Below are positions 57,521 to 64,000 of a stretch of DNA of 64,000 nucleotides, one piece after another (positions within the stretch are counted from its first letter, which is position 1; each line of letters begins with the position of its first letter). A model generated the notes under the pieces. The model searched no databases, was not told the origin of the DNA, and saw only the letters and a program-made list of their open reading frames with translations. The stretch is from a virus. The stretch covers positions 166,254 through 230,253 of the IMG/VR virus record IMGVR_UViG_3300032770_000002. One strand, 5' to 3'. Position numbers and translations under genes: made by a program.

Positions 57521-57533
57521 CATCCCAGAGTTT

Positions 57534-58634
57534 ATGCCAAACGTTGATGAGAAACTGACATTCGGGATTGAGTTGGAAGGCGTGCGAGCCTCCTCTGAAT
57601 CGCAGGTCTTGGCCCAAATGTGGAACTTCACAAAGCGTTACGATCACTCCATCACTGACGACCACGGGCAACCGCTTCCTCGGACACTTGAAGAGGGCGG
57701 CGGCTTTGAATACATCACGCCTGTGCTGAGCGTCGATGTTCGCATGACCAACGCCGGTGAGCGATTGGCCATCAACTGGGGCACTTCACTGAATGCCATC
57801 CGCGACCTCTGTTTATGCGTCGCTCACGTCAACAAGTCGTGCGGCGTTCACATTCACCTCGGCCGCCCGGCAAGTGACAGCGTGACCCACTCGAAGTGGG
57901 AGCCAGAGCGAGTTCGGACCATGCTGACAGTCGGCATGCTCCTGGAGCCCAAGATTTTTGACGTCGTTCCTGAAAGCCGCCGTGGAAATCACCACTCGAA
58001 CTTCATTCGTTCACGATACTCCTCTGACGACATCTGCCAATTTTATCCGACTGGAAATGTGGTCGCCAGAAAGTTCGATAATCCCAAGCGGTATTGCTGG
58101 ATGAACCTCATTGAGACTCGGCGAGTGGGCAACGACACGCGTCCAGGGCGTGGTTCATCGACGGCTCTTGGAACGATCGAAATCCGGGCTCTTGGCAACA
58201 CAGCGTCTTACGACTACATCAGCGCTTGGACAGTCCTGTGGATGAAGATTGCAGCTTTCGTGGCCTACTTGCCATCATCGCTGGCCATGATGCGGTGCGT
58301 GTTTTCCGAAGAGCTTGCGTCGGACTTTGCGACACTGGCCAAGCTCAAGTCGACGGTCGACGAGAGCGTGGTGCTGCCGGCTGAACCGCCATCGCCGGCT
58401 CTGCCTCAGTTGACTCCTCAGCCAGCACCGCCGCGGCCACATCGACCGCTTCGTCGCCCGCTGAATGTGCTGGCCGAGCGTGAAGCTCGAAGAGAGCGCG
58501 CTCCACGTGAAGCTCGACAAGCTGGCATCCCGTCGCATGACGCAATTTTACGTGGGGCTGAACGGCTTGCTGAACCACAGACGCCTCAAATCCCGGCTGA
58601 AAATGACGGTCCGGTCGAGGAAAATCGTGACTGA
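57534..58634 (+). CDS. Amidoligase-family protein 3 (COOH-NH2 ligase)
   Basis: 366 residues from ATG 57534. Signatures: FGIELEGVR (10-18), GGFEYITPVL (56-65), CGVHIHLGR (103-111), and TIEIRALGN. Proline/Arg-rich C-terminal tail (PALPQLTPQPAPPRPHRP). Sits one promoter upstream of the class II glutamine amidotransferase gene. Third paralogue in the window. Confidence 0.85.
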   Translation: MPNVDEKLTFGIELEGVRASSESQVLAQMWNFTKRYDHSITDDHGQPLPRTLEEGGGFEYITPVLSVDVRMTNAGERLAINWGTSLNAIRDLCLCVAHVNKSCGVHIHLGRPASDSVTHSKWEPERVRTMLTVGMLLEPKIFDVVPESRRGNHHSNFIRSRYSSDDICQFYPTGNVVARKFDNPKRYCWMNLIETRRVGNDTRPGRGSSTALGTIEIRALGNTASYDYISAWTVLWMKIAAFVAYLPSSLAMMRCVFSEELASDFATLAKLKSTVDESVVLPAEPPSPALPQLTPQPAPPRPHRPLRRPLNVLAEREARRERAPREARQAGIPSHDAILRGAERLAEPQTPQIPAENDGPVEENRD

Positions 58635-58640
58635 CGTTTA

Positions 58641-58672
58641 ATTGTTTACAAATCGCAGAAACGTGATATATT
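58641..58672 (+). promoter_or_regulatory. Promoter with TTGTTTACAAA element (short leader)
   Basis: -35 TTTACA (58645-58650), spacer 16, -10 TATATT (58667-58672). AAGGA precedes the ATG at 58683 and could serve as Shine-Dalgarno, so this one is probably not leaderless. Confidence 0.84.
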
Positions 58673-58682
58673 AAGGACAAGT

Positions 58683-59645
58683 ATGTGTGCCATCATCTCC
58701 TGGAAAGGAAAACTTCCAAAAGGCCTGCTGACTCAGTTGCTTCTCAAGTCTGAGCGGCGTGGGCGTGACTCGACTGGCGTTGCATTTCGCTTGGCGTCAA
58801 GCACGGTGTCATATCGTCAGGCAGTTCCGGCCAATGAATTTGTCAGCGACCCTGAAAACAACAAGTTTTTGGGTGACGCTCGTCGGGCCATGAGCGGCAT
58901 TGCTCACACTCGTCGCGCCAGTCCTGGCATGCCAATTGACAACAGGAACGCACACCCGTTCCTTTATTGGCGGTATTTCTTTGCGCACAATGGCAAGATC
59001 CAAAACTGGAAGTCGTTGCAACAGCGCTTGATCGACCACTACTCTCAGGTGGCCAATTCCGCGACTGACGATGAGAGCAGGAAAAGCGCCGAGTGGTGTG
59101 TTCACTATTGCCGAAACATTCAGACCGATTCGAAGGTCCTTGGTCCATACATCCACACTGAGAACTTTTCACTGATCGAAGGGTGCATGGCCTTGGTGTG
59201 GCTTAAGGGCGACGAAGCCTTTACGCTGCGCATGGCCAAAGAGGCCACGGCCACGTCAGTCATTTGGCGATACATCGTTCCGCCGAAGGACGAGGAAATT
59301 GAGGACCACATGGTGACGATTGTCGGGTCAACTCACGAGATCATCGATGACTCGCTCAAGTCGCTGTCGAAGGTCATTGAGTATGACCGTGGCTCATTCA
59401 ACGACTTTCCTGAAGGGATCATTTACAAGATCGAGGCCAATGGCCTGAAGGAGCACAAGCGCCTTGACCAAAAGCCCGTCGCAATGGAGGACCAGTTTAC
59501 GTCCGAGGAAGTCAAGGACGAGACGCCCATTCAAGAGAATATCGGGTCGACTCCAGCTACTGGAGAACCTGGCGAGCCGCCGTCACCCAACTTTGAGTCG
59601 GCCCCGGCGCCTGAGTCAGCGACCACGACCACGAATCCTGTCTAA
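58683..59645 (+). CDS. Class II glutamine amidotransferase-like (Ntn hydrolase)
   Basis: 320 residues. MCAIISWKG puts the catalytic Cys at position 2, the defining feature of class II GATases; RRGRDSTGVAF, GIAHTRRASPG and FFAHNGKIQNW supply the usual binding residues. It releases ammonia from glutamine. The synthetase partner is not fused; the amidoligase encoded 49 nt upstream is the best candidate. The C-terminus is a Pro/Thr/Ala-rich tail. Confidence 0.85.
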   Translation: MCAIISWKGKLPKGLLTQLLLKSERRGRDSTGVAFRLASSTVSYRQAVPANEFVSDPENNKFLGDARRAMSGIAHTRRASPGMPIDNRNAHPFLYWRYFFAHNGKIQNWKSLQQRLIDHYSQVANSATDDESRKSAEWCVHYCRNIQTDSKVLGPYIHTENFSLIEGCMALVWLKGDEAFTLRMAKEATATSVIWRYIVPPKDEEIEDHMVTIVGSTHEIIDDSLKSLSKVIEYDRGSFNDFPEGIIYKIEANGLKEHKRLDQKPVAMEDQFTSEEVKDETPIQENIGSTPATGEPGEPPSPNFESAPAPESATTTTNPV

Positions 59646-59647
59646 CC

Positions 59648-60184
59648 GTGTCAATCTGCCTTTCATGTTACAAGCCCATTGAGCAGGAGAAGGTCGCCGT
59701 TCTCCCTGACGCTCGATACTGCATGAAGTGCGCTCACGCGATGATGGTCGCACCCTCAAAGAGGAAGAAGAGCAATAACGGCAATGGCCACATCTCCATG
59801 GTGCCGACCCAAATGCCGACTCAGCTGCTTCTTCCTGATTCTTCGACGGTCTTGACGACGGACGCCCCAAAGGTCGTCTACGTCAAGCGTCCGTCCGTTT
59901 TGAAGGAGGAGGTTTTTGACGATGGCAAGTGCTCAACGTCGATGATGAAACGTCATCGCAAGCGAAAATCATCGCCGAGTGCTTGGCGTTATTCAAATGG
60001 CGGTGAGGCTAAAGTCGGTGACATCGTTGGACAAAGTGACGACTGTCCATCATGGGTCGTTGTTGAAGTTGACGCCAACGTGATCCACTGCCGGCGAGCT
60101 GGAGAAAGCAAGGGAACGGCCTCATTCTACATTCGCATGATGGAGCTGTTCTTCAGAGAATCGGAACTCTCAGTCGATGAATGA
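59648..60184 (+). CDS. Hypothetical zinc-finger protein
   Basis: 178 residues from GTG 59648. N-terminal CLSCYKPI ... CMKCAHAM zinc ribbon, a basic linker (SKRKKSNNGN, KRHRKRKSSP) and a C-terminal SH3/KOW-like segment (AKVGDIVGQSDDCPSWVVVEVD). Follows the amidotransferase by 2 nt. Function unknown. Confidence 0.68.
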   Translation: MSICLSCYKPIEQEKVAVLPDARYCMKCAHAMMVAPSKRKKSNNGNGHISMVPTQMPTQLLLPDSSTVLTTDAPKVVYVKRPSVLKEEVFDDGKCSTSMMKRHRKRKSSPSAWRYSNGGEAKVGDIVGQSDDCPSWVVVEVDANVIHCRRAGESKGTASFYIRMMELFFRESELSVDE

Positions 60185-60548
60185 ACCACAATACATCCTG
60201 CCGGAATATCGCGAGCTCTTTAAGCGGCTGCGACCGGAAGACCTTCAATTCCCTGAGTGGCTTCAACGCAAGCTGCAGTCAAGTTTTTGCTACAGCCAGT
60301 GGGGCCCGCACTTGAGGGCTGCCGTCGTGGCCTGCCTTCAGGAGTCGGTTGTCCGGACGGACGATGACTTCGTCATTGAACTGGCCCTTCGATTCGAGAA
60401 TGAAGCCAACGCACGCCGCGACCTGGTGCGGGTCTTGGCCAAGATCGCCGAGAAGAAGGCCATCCCGTTTGACGAGTTCGTCAACGTCCAGTTTGACCAC
60501 ACTTCGCCCATGGCCAATTTGACGCCGCACCCGCTTGACGATATTTAA
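60177..60548 (+). CDS. Hypothetical protein
   Basis: 123 residues (MNEPQYILPEYRELFKRL...), helical, overlapping the previous gene by 8 nt. C-terminal Pro/His-rich end. Function unknown. Confidence 0.65.
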   Translation: MNEPQYILPEYRELFKRLRPEDLQFPEWLQRKLQSSFCYSQWGPHLRAAVVACLQESVVRTDDDFVIELALRFENEANARRDLVRVLAKIAEKKAIPFDEFVNVQFDHTSPMANLTPHPLDDI

Positions 60549-60569
60549 GCGTCTGGCAAGCTGAAAATT

Positions 60570-60602
60570 TTTGTTTACAAACCACGGTAAGCGTGGTATA
60601 TT
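60570..60602 (+). promoter_or_regulatory. Promoter with TTTGTTTACAAA element (leaderless)
   Basis: -35 TTTACA (60574-60579), spacer 17, TGG-extended -10 TATATT (60597-60602), ATG 60609 after exactly 6 nt. Confidence 0.88.
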
Positions 60603-60608
60603 ACCTAC

Positions 60609-62729
60609 ATGAATGACACGATCTCCATCTCTGACAGAATCAAAGAGCTGCGTCAAATCATCCACACGCACAACCACAATTACTTCATTCTCAACAAGCC
60701 GACAATCCCTGACGAGACGTTCGACCAGATATTCCGCGAGCTTCTTGAGCTTGAAAGAGCGCACCCTGAATTTGCCGACCCAAACAGCCCGACAGTGCGG
60801 GTTGGGTGTGACCTCGTCAACGACTTCTCAAAGGTCCAGCACGTTCGGCCGATGCAAAGCCTGGCCAAGTCGTTCACGACCGAAGAGACCGTCGGATTTT
60901 TCGTCTCGGCTCTTGGCGAAAGCTTTGACACCGACGTCGAGGTCGTTGTTGAGCCAAAAATTGACGGCCTGTCCCTGTCACTTCACTATGAGAATGGCAA
61001 GCTGGTCCAAGCCGTGACGCGTGGTGACGGAGCTGTCGGCGATGACGTCACGGCAAATGCTCGAACGATCGTGTCGGTCCCTATCGACGTTGTCCCGGAC
61101 GCCAAGGTGCGAAGCACAAACCTCACGTTTGAAGTTCGTGGTGAGGTTTACATGAGCCGGCAAACCTTGAATGAGCTCAACGCCGAACGGGCCGAAAACA
61201 ACCTTGAACCCTTTGCCAACCCACGCAATGCGGCCGCTGGAACCATGAAGCTGAAGGACTCGCGTGAAGTGGCTCGCCGGCACCTTAAGTTCGTGGCTTA
61301 TCAGGCCTTTGGCTTGGACGTCGAGTCACACGCGGCCATGATCGGCATGCTCAACCTTCTTGGCTTTACCACGCCGAACACCCACGTTTATTCCTGCAAG
61401 TTGGACGCTGATGAGGTCGACGCGATCATCGAAAAAATCAGCAAGGAACGCAATGATTACCCTTACGACATCGATGGCGTCGTTTTCAAGATCGCCTCAA
61501 TTCCACTGCGAACTGAACTGGGCCTGGCCACGTCGACACCACGTTGGGCCGTGGCCTACAAGTTTCCGGCTGAGCGCAAAGCGACAAAGCTTCTTGGCAT
61601 TGAACTGACCGTTGGTCGCACGGGCCAAATCACGCCAAACGCTCGCATCGAGCCGGTCCAATTGGCCGGAACGACGGTTAAAAACGCCAGCTTGAGCAAC
61701 ATCGATGAGATCGTCAGGATGCGAATCAATGTGGGTGACAGGGTCATCATCCAAAAGGCGGGCGAAATTATCCCACAGGTTGTCGGCGTTGAATTTGGCC
61801 GATTTTGCTTCATCGAGGGCGTGCTCGACAGCGAAGCCACTGGCGGCCTTGACGCCGATGCTCCGGCAGCCGCTGAAAAGACCGTCGCCGATTTCAGCCA
61901 GAAGCCCGTCTGGCCAATGCCTGAAACCTGCCCAAGTTGCAACGAGCCATTGCACCGAGACGGCGTCCACTACTTCTGCGTCAATGCGCGCTGCAAGGAA
62001 CGCCTTGTCCAGGGCCTAATCTATTCCCTTGGAAAAGGGTGCCTTGACATGAATGGGTCTGGTGAGGCGACTTGCCGAGCCCTCGTGGACAATGGCCGGT
62101 TGACGCTCCTGGACGTTTTTAAGATGTCCAAAACTGAAGTCTGCAGTCTATTCACAGGGTCGGCCGCAAGTAAGTTCATGCGCGAACGGGAGCGCATCAA
62201 GACGGCTCCGCTCTGGCGTAAGCTGAAGGCGCTAGGCATCAATGGACTTGGGTCAACTAACGCCAAGGCCTTGGCTCAGAAGTGGAGCAACATTGCCGAC
62301 ATCGTCGACCACATGCCGGAGCTTGCTTCTGTCATTGGCACGGTCAACGCGGGTGAATTTTCCAAGTATGTTGAGGAAAACCAAGACTACCTCATTCAGC
62401 TTCAAGAGGTTGGTCTTGTCTTTGCTGAAGAGCGCCACGACGGTCCGCTTTCTGGGAAGGTCTTCGTGATCACCGGCGCGCTGCAATCTGGATCGCGCGA
62501 ACAAGTTGTTTCGCGAATTGAAGCGGCGGGCGGCATCGTCAAAGACTCAGTGGGTCGAAAGGTCAATTACCTCATTGCTGGTGAAGGCGGCGGTCGGAAG
62601 CGTCAAGACGCCGCGAAGCACAATGTGCCAGTCATTTCCGAGGAAGACCTCTACAAAATGCTTGGCCAGGAGATGCCGACCGGAACCGGCCACGGCAAAG
62701 CCAACGAGTTCGAGTTTCAACAACCCTAA
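60609..62729 (+). CDS. ligA: NAD-dependent DNA ligase
   Basis: 706 residues. EPKIDGLSL carries the adenylated Lys117; EVRGEVYM, DGVVFKI and AVAYKFPAE are later nucleotidyltransferase motifs. OB region (GRTGQITPNARIEPV), four-Cys zinc finger (CPSCNEP ... CVNARCK), HhH region and a C-terminal BRCT domain (GKVFVITGALQSGSREQVV) complete the bacterial LigA architecture. The N-terminal Ia domain (HNHNYFILNKPTIPDETFD) is present, so NAD is the cofactor. Confidence 0.94.
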   Translation: MNDTISISDRIKELRQIIHTHNHNYFILNKPTIPDETFDQIFRELLELERAHPEFADPNSPTVRVGCDLVNDFSKVQHVRPMQSLAKSFTTEETVGFFVSALGESFDTDVEVVVEPKIDGLSLSLHYENGKLVQAVTRGDGAVGDDVTANARTIVSVPIDVVPDAKVRSTNLTFEVRGEVYMSRQTLNELNAERAENNLEPFANPRNAAAGTMKLKDSREVARRHLKFVAYQAFGLDVESHAAMIGMLNLLGFTTPNTHVYSCKLDADEVDAIIEKISKERNDYPYDIDGVVFKIASIPLRTELGLATSTPRWAVAYKFPAERKATKLLGIELTVGRTGQITPNARIEPVQLAGTTVKNASLSNIDEIVRMRINVGDRVIIQKAGEIIPQVVGVEFGRFCFIEGVLDSEATGGLDADAPAAAEKTVADFSQKPVWPMPETCPSCNEPLHRDGVHYFCVNARCKERLVQGLIYSLGKGCLDMNGSGEATCRALVDNGRLTLLDVFKMSKTEVCSLFTGSAASKFMRERERIKTAPLWRKLKALGINGLGSTNAKALAQKWSNIADIVDHMPELASVIGTVNAGEFSKYVEENQDYLIQLQEVGLVFAEERHDGPLSGKVFVITGALQSGSREQVVSRIEAAGGIVKDSVGRKVNYLIAGEGGGRKRQDAAKHNVPVISEEDLYKMLGQEMPTGTGHGKANEFEFQQP

Positions 62730-63181
62730 TGTCCACGTTCGTTACAATCAAGGTTCAGGACACGATTCAGGTCGATGAGTTCGAGGCAAGGCTGACGTGT
62801 GGCGTTGATGGCTTTCACGTGTGGGACTTCTTTGCGCCAAAACTGTCAAACAGTCTGCGGCACAAGGTTGGCCAAGTTGTGCTGACGCGTGAAATTGGCT
62901 CAGACATGTGGACCGTGGCCAACTTGTTTCTTCGTGACTCGATTACAAACAAGCACGCCAAGTTTGTTGGGTTGAAGTCTGAGGCGATTGACGTCAACAT
63001 TCGTGGGCGCGGCATCATGCGCCGCTTTCTGATGATGATCTTGCCACGTTACGGCAAGATCTGTGCCGATCGGTCTGGGACGTGGTCAGATGACGCGATT
63101 AAGATGTGGAAGGCCATCGGGGCCAAGCGGCTTAAAACTAAGGAGTGCCCTAAAGGATTCGTTTATGTCATCGAAGTCTAA
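62729..63181 (+). CDS. GNAT-like acetyltransferase (putative)
   Basis: 150 residues. DVNIRGRGIMRRFLMMILPRYG and DAIKMWKAIGA resemble GNAT motif A (the acyl-CoA pyrophosphate loop) and the motif B 'w.k.G' end. Pattern is weak at the N-terminus. TAATG overlap with ligA. Could modify a host protein. Confidence 0.5.
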   Translation: MSTFVTIKVQDTIQVDEFEARLTCGVDGFHVWDFFAPKLSNSLRHKVGQVVLTREIGSDMWTVANLFLRDSITNKHAKFVGLKSEAIDVNIRGRGIMRRFLMMILPRYGKICADRSGTWSDDAIKMWKAIGAKRLKTKECPKGFVYVIEV

Positions 63182-63377
63182 TAAAGTCGTGCGAATCGTC
63201 AAAGGAACGCTTGGGATTTTAATCATCATCGGTTTCTTTGTCCCCAAGTTGTTGGAGATCTACCGTGATGAAGGAGGCTTGTCAGCTGTGTTTCTCAATG
63301 TCGGAATTTTTGGCGCGTTATTAGCCCTGCTTTTGTTAGCCATGTGGCTGATAGTAAGCTCGGTGTTCGACCACTAG
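63165..63377 (+). CDS. Small two-span membrane protein
   Basis: 70 residues from ATG 63165. Hydrophobic spans at about 10-27 (IVKGTLGILIIIGFFVPKLL) and 43-66 (VGIFGALLALLLLAMWLIV). It overlaps the previous gene by 17 nt in a different frame; an earlier start would run through that gene. Function unknown. Confidence 0.6.
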   Translation: MSSKSNKVVRIVKGTLGILIIIGFFVPKLLEIYRDEGGLSAVFLNVGIFGALLALLLLAMWLIVSSVFDH

Positions 63378-64000
63378 TCCGTGTTTCCATTTAGGATTAT
63401 ATTGCCCACCTTTAGAAGCTCGGTCTCACCCGCGACGACACTGGAACTGCTGTTCAGTGGCGTTCCAAGCGAAAGCTTGGTGACGCTGTCAACGTCTGGA
63501 GTTGCCTCGATGACGGCCGTTAAATTTGACTGCGAGATGGTGACTCCTTGGGCCGTGTCCCCGTAAAGGGTTGACCCAATCCCAAGTCCTTCAGCCCACG
63601 TTCGAATGCGTGTGCGAATTTCCTGTCGTTTTTCAGGCGTGGACAGGCCCGTGTAATTGGCGTAGACGTTGATGGTCCGCTCCGTCGTGTAGCCTTGAAT
63701 CGTGATGAGTGACAGTGTCAAGTCACCGACCACGCCGATGGTTGACAGCACGGCTTGGCCAGTCAGGAGGTTGACGTAAGACGGAAAGGCTGGGTCGCTG
63801 CTCAAAAGCTGCGTGTTGTAAAGCTGAGCTGTTCCTGGAGTGATTCCAGGCACGACGGCGATGTTTTGCCCGACGAGCGCAAGATTGAATGCCCAGGGTG
63901 CCAACGGAGCGACTGGAAGTTGAGCGGTGTAAACAGTCACGGTCTGGAGGTCAACCGTGGACAGGGCGTCGCTTTGGTAATTCTTCGTGACCGTGTATGA
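63374..64000 (-). CDS. Baseplate J-like protein (cut by window edge)
   Basis: The frame is open to base 64000, so the gene begins beyond the window; about 208 C-terminal residues are visible. TINVYANYTGLSTPEKRQEI, LGIGSTLYGDTAQGVTISQS, ATPDVDSVTKLSLGTPLN and ETELLKVGNIILNG follow the Baseplate_J (Mu gp47 / T4 gp6) C-terminal pattern. It forms the baseplate wedge ring, supporting a contractile-tailed phage. Confidence 0.8.
   Translation of the reverse strand, partial: SYTVTKNYQSDALSTVDLQTVTVYTAQLPVAPLAPWAFNLALVGQNIAVVPGITPGTAQLYNTQLLSSDPAFPSYVNLLTGQAVLSTIGVVGDLTLSLITIQGYTTERTINVYANYTGLSTPEKRQEIRTRIRTWAEGLGIGSTLYGDTAQGVTISQSNLTAVIEATPDVDSVTKLSLGTPLNSSSSVVAGETELLKVGNIILNGNTD

Noticed and set aside
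1-64000. CRISPR arrays, tRNA genes, rRNA
   Set aside because: No regularly spaced direct repeats and no cloverleaf with a TTCGAAT loop was found by reading; the only tandem repeat is the short one at 1651-1716.

Overview
This window is part of the genome of a large tailed bacteriophage. Genes are packed on both strands with start/stop overlaps. There is a complete large terminase gene, several tail or virion genes (including a baseplate J-like protein cut by the right edge and a fibre-like protein cut by the left edge), and a self-sufficient DNA replication and nucleotide set. The baseplate J-like protein suggests a contractile tail. The gene content (FtsZ/tubulin-like protein, B12-dependent ribonucleotide reductase, NAD-dependent DNA ligase, sugar enzymes) is typical of very large phages. 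No integrase, tRNA, rRNA or CRISPR array was seen. The host cannot be named, but the main promoter family looks like a bacterial sigma70 promoter.

Layout. 1-1.7 kb: end of a fibre-like gene, thymidylate kinase, a small repeat protein. 1.7-2.6 kb: zinc-ribbon protein and an AT-rich HNH endonuclease gene. 2.6-7.3 kb: sugar-type cassette with a radical SAM enzyme, a transketolase split into two genes, a methyltransferase and two glycosyltransferase-like genes. 7.4-11.2 kb: a probably highly expressed unknown protein with its own promoter and terminator, then small unknown genes. 11.1-12.7 kb: a PurZ-like adenylosuccinate synthetase and a YpsA-like SLOG protein. 12.7-18.3 kb: amidoligase 1, a DEDD exonuclease, a virion protein, a HAD phosphatase, the FtsZ/tubulin homologue and a uracil-DNA-glycosylase-like protein. 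18.3-22.5 kb: class II ribonucleotide reductase and a thymidylate-synthase-fold enzyme resembling dCMP hydroxymethylase. 23-26.4 kb: a small repeat protein, amidoligase 2, a DMP19-like protein and two membrane proteins. 26.4-35.9 kb: small ATP-dependent ligase, TOPRIM protein, metallopeptidase, AAA+ ATPase, SNF2 helicase and small unknown genes. 36-40.4 kb: nucleotidyltransferase, putative small terminase, large terminase. 40.4-50.3 kb: small lipoprotein, homing-endonuclease remnant, tail proteins and a DinG/XPD-type helicase. 50.3-57.5 kb: fibre-like protein, a DNA polymerase A fused to a UDG-like domain, and a DnaB-like helicase. 57.5-64 kb: amidoligase 3, class II glutamine amidotransferase, LigA, a GNAT-like protein and baseplate J.

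How the genes work together. Ribonucleotide reductase, thymidylate kinase, the hydroxymethylase-like enzyme and PurZ point to a phage that builds its own, probably modified, deoxynucleotide pool. PurZ would give 2-aminoadenine (base Z) and the hydroxymethylase a 5-substituted pyrimidine. The family A polymerase, DnaB-like helicase, SNF2 and DinG helicases and two ligases would replicate and repair that DNA. Three amidoligases with a glutamine amidotransferase suggest a peptide- or protein-modifying pathway.

Regulation. About fifteen promoters share a palindrome-like TTTGTTTACAAA element overlapping the -35 and a TATATT-like -10. In eight of them the start codon lies exactly 6 nt beyond the -10, which predicts leaderless mRNAs. 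They precede almost exclusively non-structural genes.
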